Source: Roseisalinus antarcticus (GTDB taxonomy: Bacteria > Pseudomonadota > Alphaproteobacteria > Rhodobacterales > Rhodobacteraceae). Taken from it: a stretch of 64,000 nucleotides of DNA. Below are positions 17,001 through 24,654 of this stretch, in pieces (positions within the stretch are counted from its first letter, which is position 1; every line of letters starts with the position of its first letter). The stretch lies in assembly GCF_900172355.1 (NCBI RefSeq), contig NZ_FWFZ01000017.1, forward strand, positions 27,837 through 91,836, in the 5' to 3' direction. Under the pieces are notes generated by a model. That model had not been told where the DNA came from, made no database searches, and saw only the letters and a list, made by a program, of their open reading frames with translations. Position numbers and translations under genes: made by a program.

Positions 17001-17802
17001 CGACCTGGAACTGGATGTAGGCGTTGGTGATCACCGCCCCCTGCGGCACGTCGATCGCCCCGAAGCGCAGCCCGACGGTCTGCGCCCGGGACCCGTCCTG
17101 GCCAAGCTCCAGGTCGCTGCTGTCGAGGTAGATGCTGCCGTCGGCGCGCTGCTCGACATCGTCGAGGCCCGAGGCGATGCGGGTCTCGAAGGTCACGATC
17201 TCGGGCGGCGGCGCGCTCGTGGTCCGGAAGCTGGCGCCGGCCTGCGGCGCGGAATTGCCCGCCGCGTCGGTCACGTCCGCCGTCAGCTCGTAGCCCGCCC
17301 CGTCGGGCAGCGCGCCCAGGTCCGCCGGCGCGCTCGCCCAGACCCCCGAGGCCACCACGGCGCTGCCGGTCCAGACCACCGCCCCGCCCGCATCGCGCAC
17401 CGCGAGCGTCACCACCTGCCCGTCCTCGACCCCGCTCACCGTCCCGCTGAACACCACAGCACCGTCCTCGGTGCCGTCCACGATCCCGTCCGTCGCCACC
17501 GGGTCGACGACGACGCCGGGCGCGGTCAGATCGACCGTGATGCCGAAGGGCGCGGTGCTTTGCAGCGTGACGCCATCGTCGATGCTGGCCACGAAGGCAT
17601 ATGTGCCCTCTTCGAAATCTCCGGCGGAATAGCTCCAGCTTCCGTCCGGGCCGGCCTGGGTTTCGCCAAGGAAGATGTCGTCGAGGTAAATGCCGACGAT
17701 CGCGCCCGGGTCGCTGCTGCCCTGAAGCGCGATCGTCGGCCCGAAGGTTATCCCGTCCCCGATCACACCTGTATCAAGCGAGAACGTGTCGATCGTGATC
17801 AT
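14050..17802 (-). CDS. Large type I-exported RTX protein with metallophosphoesterase domain (1250 aa)
   Basis: Predicted extracellular phosphatase or nuclease-like adhesin. Order: short Ig-like start (1-98); block 1 at about 99-381 (Ig-like plus DNRLRE-like domain); a cadherin-like spacer (about 381-490); block 2 at about 491-773, identical to block 1; a divergent third Ig-like unit (about 774-870); a metallophosphoesterase domain from about 874 to 1085; and RTX repeats at about 1134-1175 (GGADADYL, GNDTLTG, GDDMLIGG). The phosphoesterase has all expected metal motifs: VFGDYG, VGDNNY, GNHEY, FHHAP, SGHDHDY. It has no Sec signal, which fits C-terminal type I secretion. No secretion genes are in the window. 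Preferred substrate is unknown. Confidence 0.85.
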   Translation of the reverse strand: MITIDTFSLDTGVIGDGITFGPTIALQGSSDPGAIVGIYLDDIFLGETQAGPDGSWSYSAGDFEEGTYAFVASIDDGVTLQSTAPFGITVDLTAPGVVVDPVATDGIVDGTEDGAVVFSGTVSGVEDGQVVTLAVRDAGGAVVWTGSAVVASGVWASAPADLGALPDGAGYELTADVTDAAGNSAPQAGASFRTTSAPPPEIVTFETRIASGLDDVEQRADGSIYLDSSDLELGQDGSRAQTVGLRFGAIDVPQGAVITNAYIQFQVDEVSGGFASLLIRAEASDDAAAWGSGAGSVSGRALTGSSVAWLPEDWTSVGEAGAAQRTPNLAALVQDVVAREGWSALSDMAFVVTGTGERIAESHEGRASAAPLLHIEYTMGGSGAPVAFDAVADTDPGLNELTLDAAAGTPVGITASASDATPGDEVRYSVEDARFEIDPVTGVVTRSDSGTLSFGPDGMLALTVTATSSDGSLDTRTFQIALDDGLFGIAIDPVATDGIVDGTEDGAVVFSGTVSGVEDGQVVTLAVRDAGGAVVWTGSAVVASGVWASAPADLGALPDGAGYELTADVTDAAGNSAPQAGASFRTTSAPPPEIVTFETRIASGLDDVEQRADGSIYLDSSDLELGQDGSRAQTVGLRFGAIDVPQGAVITNAYIQFQVDEVSGGFASLLIRAEASDDAAAWGSGAGSVSGRALTGSSVAWLPEDWTSVGEAGAAQRTPNLAALVQDVVAREGWSALSDMAFVVTGTGERIAESHEGRASAAPLLHIEYTMGGAYLGTDPVTTDSVLDDAEDNAVVLSGTAAGIEDGQVVALAILDAGGTSVWTGSAAVAGGAWSTGPVNLEALPDGAEYRLTANVTDAAGTPAPQAVTTFDTVHFRFAVFGDYGTAKASGERAVAALVDTWDPEFILTVGDNNYFGLSYEEAVGQHYADYIGNYQGSYGDGSEINRFFPAIGNHEYTDGPVEEYFDYFTLPDNERYYDFQIGSIHFFNLNSNIQEPDGRSSTSAQAEWFYEAIAQSTATFNVVYFHHAPYEQKDPGETAMRWDFEDAGVDLVFSGHDHDYYRIARDDNGDGKELTYVVTGLGGFDDDLGANAVSVTDDGLLVEFYDETGLLIDSFSVDAPEGVTPQSFDGNDVLTGGADADYLWGVAGNDTLTGNAGDDMLIGGEDADLFIFRPGDGVDIVADFEAGAAGGDVLDLSAYGIFDVAGFGAVASAVGGDLLASFADGSKIVLLGRALGDFVDDDFWSGAIG
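15484..16331. repeat. 848-bp direct repeat, copy 1 (inside RTX phosphoesterase gene)
   Basis: This block reappears at 16660-17507, offset 1176 bp (392 codons). By eye the two copies match base for base, and the encoded protein segments are identical. It encodes residues of about 491-773 of the RTX protein: one Ig-like and one DNRLRE-like domain. Confidence 0.85.
16660..17507. repeat. 848-bp direct repeat, copy 2 (inside RTX phosphoesterase gene)
   Basis: Matches 15484-16331 across its whole length, ending exactly where the flanks diverge (GCCGCCC on one side, GGGTCGA on the other). It encodes about residues 99-381. The repeat preserves frame, so unequal crossing-over would remove or add one Ig/DNRLRE block without a frameshift. 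Confidence 0.85.
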
Positions 17803-18108
17803 GGTGCCCCCGGGCTAAACGATCGGGCGCCAGAGCGCCCTGTCTGCTTCCGCGCCGAATCCGGGCGGTGGCCAGACAATGCTTGCATAGTGCGGACAGC
17901 CACCGCGCATCGCAAGGCTCCAGCGCGGGCGGACCGAGGATTGCATAACGCAACGTCAACAATACCTGTCCAGCGGGGATGATTATTCACGGCACGACCT
18001 CGGCGCAGGGAGGCCGCGCCGAGGGTCGATGTCGCTTTGTTGAGCGAACGCCGCTCTATCTGGCATTGCCCCGGCCCCGACGTCCGGGTCGCGGGGCCAC
18101 GCCCCGGC
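17803..18108. other. Intergenic region upstream of the RTX gene
   Basis: No credible gene lies in these 306 bp. GGGCGC-CAGA-GCGCCC (17825-17840) is a small hairpin just upstream of the RTX start on the minus strand. CCTCGGCGC/GCGCCGAGG (17998-18024) is a 9-bp inverted repeat. GGCCCCG/CGGGGCC (18073-18098) is a hairpin 11 nt past the stop of the ABC permease and may end its transcript. None has a clear T-run, so terminator calls are tentative. Promoter elements for the RTX gene are not obvious. Confidence 0.5.
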
Positions 18109-19101
18109 TCACTCGCTGCTGCGCACCCGGATCTGATCGAAGGCGACCGCGGTGATGAGCACGACGCCGCGAGTGATCTCCTGCCAGAAGCTCGAGACGT
18201 CCAGCAAGGTCAGGCCGTTGTTGAGCGTCCCGAGGATCAGCACCGCCAGGACGGTGCCCCAGACCGAACCGCGCCCGCCATAAAGGCTGGTGCCCCCGAG
18301 GATGATCGCCGCGATCACCGTCAGAAGGTTGGACGACGCGGCGTTCGGCGCGGCCGCCCCCAGCATCGCCGCGAGGATGATGCCGGCCACCGCGCCGATC
18401 ACCCCGGAAAAGACGTAGAGGATGACCTGCACCCGGTCGGTCTTGATCCCCATGATGCGGCTGGCGTCAGGATTGCCGCCGGTGGCGTAGATTTCGCGGC
18501 CGAACCGCGTTCGGGTCATGATCCACCAGACCGCGATGCCGAGCGCCGTCATCACGATCAGCGGCACCGGCACACCCAGGATCCGGCCGGACCCCAGCCA
18601 GTTGAACCCGCCGATGATGAGCGGTTTGCTCAGCCCGCCGGTCAGGACCAGGGCCGCGCCGCCATAGATGCTCATGGTGCCCAGGGTCACGATCAGCGGG
18701 TTGAGCCGCAGGCGCGTGGTCAGGAAACCGTTGAACCCGCCCAGGCAGGCCGCGACCGAGATGGCAATGACGCAGGCGACCCAGATGTTGAGCCCCATGG
18801 CGTAGAACAGCGACACGATCACGCCCGAAAGCCCGGCGATCGCCGCCACCGACAGGTCCAGCCCGCCCGAGACGATCAGCGGCGTGCCCGCGATCGCCAT
18901 CAACCCGATCACCGACATGTTCGAGCCGATCGACATCAGGTTGCGCGTTTGCAGGAAATACGGCGACAGGATGCTGAAGATCACGAAGATCAGCACGTAG
19001 AACACCGCGAGCACGACCACGCCCGCCCATTCCTGCCGCATCAGATGGCCCAGTCGACCCGATCTTGCCGACGCCCCGGCCGCGCCTTGTTCAATCGTCA
19101 T
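18109..19101 (-). CDS. ABC sugar transporter permease, CUT2/RbsC type (330 aa)
   Basis: Inner-membrane permease with about 9-10 hydrophobic segments. It carries the CUT2 hallmarks GTPLIVSGGLDLSVAAIAGL (substrate-path helix), NPLIVTLGTMSIYGG, and near the C-terminus ILGGTSLYGGRGSVWGT. It is divergent from the FadR-family regulator at 19209 and shares the operator region 19156-19204. No other CUT2 permease lies in region C, so it should pair with the ATPase at 22299 and one or both binding proteins at 21063 and 29137, even though it is on the other strand. Confidence 0.88.
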   Translation of the reverse strand: MTIEQGAAGASARSGRLGHLMRQEWAGVVVLAVFYVLIFVIFSILSPYFLQTRNLMSIGSNMSVIGLMAIAGTPLIVSGGLDLSVAAIAGLSGVIVSLFYAMGLNIWVACVIAISVAACLGGFNGFLTTRLRLNPLIVTLGTMSIYGGAALVLTGGLSKPLIIGGFNWLGSGRILGVPVPLIVMTALGIAVWWIMTRTRFGREIYATGGNPDASRIMGIKTDRVQVILYVFSGVIGAVAGIILAAMLGAAAPNAASSNLLTVIAAIILGGTSLYGGRGSVWGTVLAVLILGTLNNGLTLLDVSSFWQEITRGVVLITAVAFDQIRVRSSE

Positions 19102-19155
19102 CTATCCTGCTCTCCCCCCTTTGGCGCAGCGAGAAACGGCTGCTCCGTGTTGCTG

Positions 19156-19204
19156 GTTGACTAGCATCGGCAATAGGTCTAGTCAACAAGTGGTCAGGCC
19201 ACTT
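19156..19204. promoter_or_regulatory. Candidate FadR-type operator: two adjacent inverted repeats
   Basis: GTTGACTAG (19156-19164) and CTAGTCAAC (19179-19187) form a perfect 9-bp inverted repeat with a 14-nt centre. Immediately after it, AAGTGGTCAGGCCACTT (19188-19204) is a 6-bp inverted repeat that matches the TGGT-N3-ACCA style of FadR/FCD regulator sites closely (TGGT CAG GCCA). Both lie between the divergent permease and regulator genes. The second ends 4 bp before the regulator ATG, which would give autorepression. Confidence 0.6.
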
Positions 19205-19208
19205 TACC

Positions 19209-19997
19209 ATGGGCGGACTGGCCTCTGGACCGGACGCAGGAGGGTGCGTCGGGTCCGAAGCGAGGGGGGACGGAGCCATTCTGGGAGACAAGGATATCTC
19301 GCCGATCGCGAAGTCCGGTGTTTCGGACATGCTGGTCCAGCAATTGCTGGGCTTTGTCACCGCGGGTCGGCTTATGGCGGGGGACAAGCTTCCGTCCGAG
19401 CGCGAGCTGGCCGAGCGATTCGACGTCAGCCGCCCGACCGTCCGAGAGGCGCTCCGGGCCCTGTCCGTCCTGGGCGTGCTGGAGATCCGCCACGGCGGCG
19501 GCGCATTCGTCACCGCGCTGAATGCGGCGGAGCTGCTGGGCCCTTTGACCTTCTTTCTGTCGCTGTCCGACGCCTCGGTCGAACAGCTCTATCATGCCCG
19601 CCAGCTGATCGAGGGCGAGATCTGCGCCCTCGCGGCCAACCGTGTGACCCCGGCGGAGCTGGTCCGGCTGTCCAACCTGATCGACGCGCAGGAGAAGGTC
19701 CGTCACGACGCCGGCCGCTACATGCAGCTCGATACCGAATTTCACATGGTTCTCGGCCAGATCGCCGACAACCCTTTCCTGGCCCGCGCCTCGCAGAGCC
19801 TGAACGTCCTGGGGATCGAGTTCCGCAAGCTCGCCGCAAAGACCAAGGCGACGCCGACGCGGTCGATCAGCGACCACAAGGCGATCCTGGCCGCGCTGAC
19901 CGCGGGCGATGTCGAGGCCGCCCGGGCCGCGATGGTGGCCCACATGATCCAGGTCCTGACAACGACCAGAGCGGAATTGGAGCTGAAAGATGGCTGA
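19209..19997 (+). CDS. FadR/GntR-family (FCD domain) transcriptional regulator (262 aa)
   Basis: DNA-binding repressor, probably sensing a sugar acid made by the neighbouring enzymes. The winged helix spans about 40-100, with LPSERELAERFDVSRPTVRE and the wing LEIRHGGGAFV. The FCD effector domain follows (about 115-250) with the metal-type residues in DTEFHMVLG, ISDHKAIL and MVAHMI. ATG 19209 has no ribosome-binding site and abuts a candidate operator, so translation may be leaderless or begin at a non-ATG codon near residue 24. It overlaps the next gene by 8 bp. It likely controls the divergent permease and the long array to about 40136. Confidence 0.85.
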   Translation: MGGLASGPDAGGCVGSEARGDGAILGDKDISPIAKSGVSDMLVQQLLGFVTAGRLMAGDKLPSERELAERFDVSRPTVREALRALSVLGVLEIRHGGGAFVTALNAAELLGPLTFFLSLSDASVEQLYHARQLIEGEICALAANRVTPAELVRLSNLIDAQEKVRHDAGRYMQLDTEFHMVLGQIADNPFLARASQSLNVLGIEFRKLAAKTKATPTRSISDHKAILAALTAGDVEAARAAMVAHMIQVLTTTRAELELKDG

Positions 19998-20955
19998 CGC
20001 CCGTATCGTGGTAACCGACTACACCTTCCCCTCCCTCGACCGGGAGGAGGCCGCCGCCGGCGGTGCCGAGTTCGTCGCCTGCCAGTGCAAGTCCGAGCAG
20101 GACGTGATCGCGGCGCTGAAGGATGCGACCCTGGCCGTGGTCCAGTTCGCCCCGGTCACCGCCGCGGCGATCGACGGGATGGCCGAGGGCGCGGCGCTGA
20201 TCCGCTACGGCATCGGCTATGACAACATCGACGTGGCCGCGGCCAACGCGCGGGGCTTTTCGGTGGGCTACGTGCCGGATTATTGCCCCGACGAGGTCGC
20301 CGATCACACCGCCGCGATGCTGCTGGCGCAGCTGCGCAAGCTGCCCGCGCTCGACGCCTCCGTGCGAGCCGGGGACTGGAAAGCCGTCGGCGTCGCCAAG
20401 CCGATGAAGCCCTTCGCCGAAACGCTGGTCGGCTTCTTCGGTTTCGGGCAGATCGGGCGCGGCGTCCATGCGCGCCTGAAAAGCTTCGGCTTCCGTTTCG
20501 CCGTCGCCGACCCGGCCCTGTCGGCCGACGAGGCCGAGACGCTCGGGATCCGGCTGATGGACGGGGAAGAGCTGTTCCGGCAGGCCGACGCGATCTCGCT
20601 TCATGCCCCCGCGACCGACGCCACGCGCAATTTCGTGAACGCCGAGCGGCTGGCGACGATGCAGCCCGGCGCGGTGATCGTGAACACCTCGCGCGGGGCG
20701 CTGATCGACGAAGCCGCCCTCGCCCGCGCCCTGCAGGACGGACAGATCGCCGGCGCCGCGCTGGATGTCTTCGCCGACGAACCGCTGTCGGACGACTCGC
20801 CCCTGCGCAATGCGCCCGGCCTGCTGCTGACGCCCCATGCGGCCTGGTATTCCGAGGCCGCCATCGGCCGCCTGCAGGAGCTTGTGGCCCAGGACATCGC
20901 GAACCATCTGGCCGGCCGCGCCCTGCGCAAGCCGGTCCCGGGGTCCACCGCCTGA
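19990..20955 (+). CDS. D-isomer-specific 2-hydroxyacid dehydrogenase (321 aa)
   Basis: NAD(P)-dependent oxidoreductase interconverting 2-hydroxy and 2-keto acids. The Rossmann motif GFFGFGQIGRGVHAR is at about 149-163. The catalytic Arg lies in NTSRGALIDE (about 231-240). The catalytic Glu is in DVFADEP and the His in LTPHAAWYS (about 278-286). Length and C-terminus are like phosphoglycerate or glyoxylate/hydroxypyruvate reductases. In this setting it may reduce or oxidise a sugar-derived keto acid such as lactate or glycolate from the 6-deoxy sugar route. Which acid is not readable. Confidence 0.85.
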   Translation: MADARIVVTDYTFPSLDREEAAAGGAEFVACQCKSEQDVIAALKDATLAVVQFAPVTAAAIDGMAEGAALIRYGIGYDNIDVAAANARGFSVGYVPDYCPDEVADHTAAMLLAQLRKLPALDASVRAGDWKAVGVAKPMKPFAETLVGFFGFGQIGRGVHARLKSFGFRFAVADPALSADEAETLGIRLMDGEELFRQADAISLHAPATDATRNFVNAERLATMQPGAVIVNTSRGALIDEAALARALQDGQIAGAALDVFADEPLSDDSPLRNAPGLLLTPHAAWYSEAAIGRLQELVAQDIANHLAGRALRKPVPGSTA

Positions 20956-21062
20956 CCGCGCAACCGACCCCAGACCATCCTGGACCCGCGGGAGGCGGAT
21001 CGAGCCAGGAGACGACGAACGATCACTCGCCAACAGAGCTGAAACTAGGGAGGAGACCTAAA

Positions 21063-22217
21063 ATGAAGTTCACCACGTCACTTTCGATCATCGCGATGCT
21101 GATGGCCAGCAGCGCCCTTGCAATCGAACCGGAGGATCTCGACGGACGCGCCTTCAGCGCTGAGGAATACGACGAGCTCGTCGCCGAGGCGATGGCCAAC
21201 ACCCCGCCGAACAATGGCGAAAACTACGTGTTCGGCTTTGCCAACCTCGGCCGCAATGCCCCGTTCTTCCTGCTGGTCGAGAACAGCATCCTCGAGAACG
21301 CCGAGGCCGCGGGCGTCGAGGTCCTCGTGACCGACAACGCCTTTGACGGGCAGACCGCGCTGGCCAACGCCGAAAGCTACCTGCGCCGGAACGTCGACTA
21401 CGTGATCGAATTCCAGACCGACGCCAACTTCGGCCCGGTCATCATGCAGAAGATGAACGCCGAGGGCATCCCGGTCACCGCGATCGACATCCCGATGCCG
21501 GGCGCGACCTTCATGGGCGCCAACAACTCGCGCTCGGGCTTCATGGGCGGGCTCTACCTCGGCCAGGCGGCGCGCGAGACCTGGGGCGACGAGACCGTGA
21601 ACACCGGCTATCTCGTCGTGGGCGAGCTGCCGCAATCGGGGGCCATCCCCTTCATGCGGACCGAGGGCCAGGTGGCGGGCTTCCTGTCCGAGCATCCCGA
21701 CTTTCCGGAGGACAACATCATCCGGATCGACACCAAGGGCACGCTTGAGGGTGGCTTCAGCATCATGAGCGATGCGGTCGGCCGGATCCCCGAAGGCGCG
21801 CCGATCATGGGTGTCGCGATCAACGACCAGTCCATCCTGGGCATGCTGCGCGCCGTCGAACAGGCGGGCCGGTCGGATGATGCGATCTTCGTGGGCATGG
21901 GCGCCGACGAGGGCGCGGCCATGGTCGAGGCACCGAACTTCCTCGCCTCGGTCGGCTACTTCCCCGAGAACTACGGCAACTACCTGGTGCCGCTGGCCCT
22001 GATGGAGCTGGCCGGAATGGACACACCGTCCGCGGCACTGGTCAGCCACGTCATGGTGACCTCGGGCACCGTCTGCGACTTCTATCCCGACGTGCCTTGC
22101 GCCGAAGGCGAGGAGATCTCCTATTCCTTCGACGCCGAAGCCTTCGCGGCCCACGTCGCAGAACAGCGCGAGAACCCCGAGCTCGCCGATTACCAGGCCC
22201 TGATCCAGAGCGATTGA
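21063..22217 (+). CDS. ABC sugar transporter periplasmic binding protein, RbsB-like, SBP 1 (384 aa)
   Basis: Periplasmic substrate-binding protein of a CUT2 importer. A Sec signal peptide covers residues 1-20 (cut after SSALA). ATG 21063 has a strong ribosome-binding site (AGGGAGGAG). The mature protein has two Rossmann-like lobes and is longer than RbsB. It shares many segments with the second binding protein at 29137, including PPxNGExYVxG near the start, DIPxPGAxxMG in the middle, and a C-terminal Cys pair (VCDFYPDVPC) likely to form a disulfide. A stem-loop follows the stop (22246-22271). Confidence 0.88.
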   Translation: MKFTTSLSIIAMLMASSALAIEPEDLDGRAFSAEEYDELVAEAMANTPPNNGENYVFGFANLGRNAPFFLLVENSILENAEAAGVEVLVTDNAFDGQTALANAESYLRRNVDYVIEFQTDANFGPVIMQKMNAEGIPVTAIDIPMPGATFMGANNSRSGFMGGLYLGQAARETWGDETVNTGYLVVGELPQSGAIPFMRTEGQVAGFLSEHPDFPEDNIIRIDTKGTLEGGFSIMSDAVGRIPEGAPIMGVAINDQSILGMLRAVEQAGRSDDAIFVGMGADEGAAMVEAPNFLASVGYFPENYGNYLVPLALMELAGMDTPSAALVSHVMVTSGTVCDFYPDVPCAEGEEISYSFDAEAFAAHVAEQRENPELADYQALIQSD

Positions 22218-22245
22218 TCCCTGGATCGCAACGATCAGGCCATCA

Positions 22246-22271
22246 CCCGGCCCCGCGCAAGCGGGACCGGG
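22246..22271 (+). other. Stem-loop between binding protein and ATPase genes
   Basis: CCCGGCCCCGC (22246-22256) pairs with GCGGGACCGGG (22261-22271), with one mismatch and a GCAA (GNRA) tetraloop. No T-run follows. This fits an mRNA-stabilising or partial-stop element that raises binding-protein output over the ATPase. Confidence 0.6.
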
Positions 22272-22298
22272 CCCAGACCGGACATGCGGGAGGCGGCT

Positions 22299-23795
22299 AT
22301 GCTTTTGACCATGCAAGGAATCGACAAGTCATTCGGTCCCAACAAGGTGCTGGACCAGGTGAACTTCGACGTCGACGAGGCCGAGATCGTGGCCCTTCTG
22401 GGGGCGAACGGCGCCGGCAAGTCCACCCTGATGAAGATCATGACCGGCATTTACGGCAAGGACGCGGGCAAGATGGCCATCGCCGGCAAGGTCGTCGACA
22501 TCCGCGAGCCGACGGACGCGATGCGCAACGGCATCCGCCTGGTGCCGCAGGAACTGCAGGTGCTGCGCGATCTGAGCGTGGCCGAGAACATCTTTCTGGG
22601 CGCGATCCCCGCGAGCGGCGACAAGCCGCTCTCGCGCATCAACCGAAGCGAACTGAACCGCCGCGCGCGTGAGATCCTGGCCGATCTCGGGCTCGACGAC
22701 ATGGACGTGACGGCGCCCCTGTCGCGGTTCTCGATCTCGCGCCAGCGGCTGGTCGAGATCGCCCGCGCCCTGGCCGGCGACGCCCGCATCCTCGTGATGG
22801 ACGAGCCCACGGCCTCTCTGTCGGCGCCCGAATGCGCCCAGCTCTTCGCGATCATGCGGCGGCTGAAGACGCGCGGCGTGTCGATCATCTTCATCTCGCA
22901 TTTCCTCGACCAGGTGTTCGAGATCTGCGACCGTATCGAGGTCCTGCGGGACGGTGCCAACGCCGGCACCTTCGTGACCGCAGAGACCACGCACCATGAC
23001 GTGCTGACCGCGATGCTCGGCCGCGAGCTCAGCGACCTTTTCCCGCCCTTCGCCGCCGCGCCGGGCGAGATCGCGTTCCGCGCCGAGGCGTTGCAGGCGC
23101 CGCCGCGGATCGACCGGGTCAGCTTTGCCGTCCGCAAGGGCGAGATCCACGGCGTCTTCGGCCTTATCGGCTCGGGCATCGAAGAGCTGGGCAAGCTGCT
23201 GTTCGGCATCCAAGCCCCGCAATCGGGCCGGCTGGAGCTCTTCGGCAAACCCTTCGCGCCCCGCTCCGTCCCCGAGGCGATCGGCGCCGGCGTCGGCTTT
23301 GTTTCGGGCGAACGCAAATCCGAAGGGATCGTGCCCGACATGACCCTGCGCGACAACGTCACGCTGCCCTATCTCGGCCGGCACACCACGGGGCCCCGGA
23401 TGTCGGTGGCTTCCCAGACCACCTATGCGCGCAAGTGGATCGACGCGCTGGGTGTGCGCACAGAGGGGGCCGAACAGAAGATCAGCGGCCTGTCGGGCGG
23501 CAACCAGCAGAAGATCTGCATCGGCCGCTGGCTGGTCGACGATCTGCGGGTGCTGATCCTCGAAGAGCCCACGCGCGGCGTCGATCTGGGTGCGCGCAAG
23601 GACATCTACGCCCATTTGCGGCGGCTGTCGGATGCGGGGCTGTCGATCATCGTGATCTCGTCGGATGCCGAAGAGATCGGCGGGCTGGCCGATACCTCCA
23701 GCGTGCTGATCGCCGGATCCGTGGCGGCCACGTTCGACGCGCCCACAGATGCGACGACGCTGATGGCCACGGCCACCCGCAGCGCCGCCGCCTGA
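22299..23795 (+). CDS. ABC sugar transporter ATPase, CUT2/RbsA type, two domains (498 aa)
   Basis: Duplicated ATP-binding subunit. Domain 1 has Walker A GANGAGKST (about 36-44), Q-loop VPQELQ and Walker B VMDEPTASL, but its signature loop is LSRFSISRQR rather than LSVGQQQ. Domain 2 has the usual degenerate Walker A (GLIGSGIEE), signature LSGGNQQK (about 399) and Walker B ILEEPTRGVD. I start at ATG 22299, which has GGGAGG 6 nt upstream; an ATG at 22284 is in frame. It should energise the divergent permease at 18109 and serve SBP 1 and possibly SBP 2. Confidence 0.88.
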   Translation: MLLTMQGIDKSFGPNKVLDQVNFDVDEAEIVALLGANGAGKSTLMKIMTGIYGKDAGKMAIAGKVVDIREPTDAMRNGIRLVPQELQVLRDLSVAENIFLGAIPASGDKPLSRINRSELNRRAREILADLGLDDMDVTAPLSRFSISRQRLVEIARALAGDARILVMDEPTASLSAPECAQLFAIMRRLKTRGVSIIFISHFLDQVFEICDRIEVLRDGANAGTFVTAETTHHDVLTAMLGRELSDLFPPFAAAPGEIAFRAEALQAPPRIDRVSFAVRKGEIHGVFGLIGSGIEELGKLLFGIQAPQSGRLELFGKPFAPRSVPEAIGAGVGFVSGERKSEGIVPDMTLRDNVTLPYLGRHTTGPRMSVASQTTYARKWIDALGVRTEGAEQKISGLSGGNQQKICIGRWLVDDLRVLILEEPTRGVDLGARKDIYAHLRRLSDAGLSIIVISSDAEEIGGLADTSSVLIAGSVAATFDAPTDATTLMATATRSAAA

Positions 23796-23819
23796 CATGT
23801 TTCAAGAGGGAGGACGAAA

Positions 23820-24632
23820 ATGAAACTGAGTGTAACCGCGTGGTCTTTTCCGGCCCTGACGATGAAGGAAGTCGGCGGGCTGGCAGAGGTGCTGTCGATC
23901 CCGGCCGTGGACATCGGCCTGTTCTACGCCTCGGCGCTGGACAAGGCGCGGGTCGTCTCCGACCCCGAGGCCTATGGCCGCGAGGTGCGCGAGGCGCTGC
24001 CGGTCGAGGTGGCCAATTACTATCACCTGTTCGGCGACGGGCTGGCCGGGCGCAACCTCGCGCTGCCGTCCGACCCCGAGAACATGAAGGATTGCAAGGC
24101 CGCGCTGAGCTTTGCCAAGGCCGCCGGTGCGCCGACGGTCTTCGTGCTGCCGGGCATGGTCAATCCGGGCCAAAGCCGCAAGCAGGCGCTTGACCAATCG
24201 GTCGAGAACCTCAAGCCGATGGTCGCCGCCGGACAGGAGATCGGCGTCACCCTCACGGTCGAGCCGCACACCCACGGCCTGCTGGAATCGGTCGAGATGA
24301 CCCACGAGATGGTCAACCGGGTGCCTGGGCTTAAACTGGCGCTCGACCCGGCACATTACCTGACGCTCGGCTATCGCCAGGACGAGATCGAGACGCTGTG
24401 CCCGCACACCGGCCACGTCCACCTGCGTCAAGGGCGGCCCGGCGTGCTGCAGGCCAAGATGGACGAGGGCACGCTCAACTTCCCGGCCTTCTTCGGCGCG
24501 TTGCGCGATGCCGGCTACGATGGCTGGCTGGCGATCGAGTACGTGCACCAGGCCTACATGAACACCGTGTTCGACGACGTGCTGACCGAGACGGTCCGGA
24601 TGCGCGACACGTTCAACGCCTGGAACGCCTGA
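23820..24632 (+). CDS. Sugar phosphate isomerase/epimerase family TIM barrel (270 aa)
   Basis: AP_endonuc_2-type TIM barrel that usually isomerises, epimerises or eliminates on keto-sugars with a divalent metal. The four metal ligands are all visible: Glu in TVEPHTH (about 147), Asp in LALDPAHYL (about 175), His in HVHLRQ (about 200) and Glu in AIEYVH (about 240). A ribosome-binding site GAGGGAGGA precedes the ATG. It sits between the ABC ATPase and a rhamnose-type mutarotase, so the substrate is presumably an imported deoxy sugar. The exact reaction is unknown. Confidence 0.8.
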   Translation: MKLSVTAWSFPALTMKEVGGLAEVLSIPAVDIGLFYASALDKARVVSDPEAYGREVREALPVEVANYYHLFGDGLAGRNLALPSDPENMKDCKAALSFAKAAGAPTVFVLPGMVNPGQSRKQALDQSVENLKPMVAAGQEIGVTLTVEPHTHGLLESVEMTHEMVNRVPGLKLALDPAHYLTLGYRQDEIETLCPHTGHVHLRQGRPGVLQAKMDEGTLNFPAFFGALRDAGYDGWLAIEYVHQAYMNTVFDDVLTETVRMRDTFNAWNA

Positions 24633-24654
24633 CATCAAGGAACGGAGCACGACC

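Noticed and set aside
15484..17507. Insertion sequence or mobile element as the source of the 848-bp repeat
   Set aside because: The repeats are direct, in frame and protein-coding, with no transposase or terminal inverted repeats.
14422..17982. A 1186-codon open frame on the plus strand opposite the RTX gene
   Set aside because: It is a mirror of the GC-rich coding strand: Arg/His/Gly-rich with no domain likeness. The minus-strand frame has clear phosphoesterase and RTX motifs.
18073..18098. Terminator for the divergent permease
   Set aside because: The GC hairpin lacks a T-run on the minus strand. It is kept only as a note in the intergenic entry.
22299..23795. Damaged ABC ATPase because domain 1 has LSRFSISRQ instead of LSVGQ
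   Set aside because: Two-domain CUT2 ATPases often have unequal domains. All other motifs are intact, so I treat it as functional.
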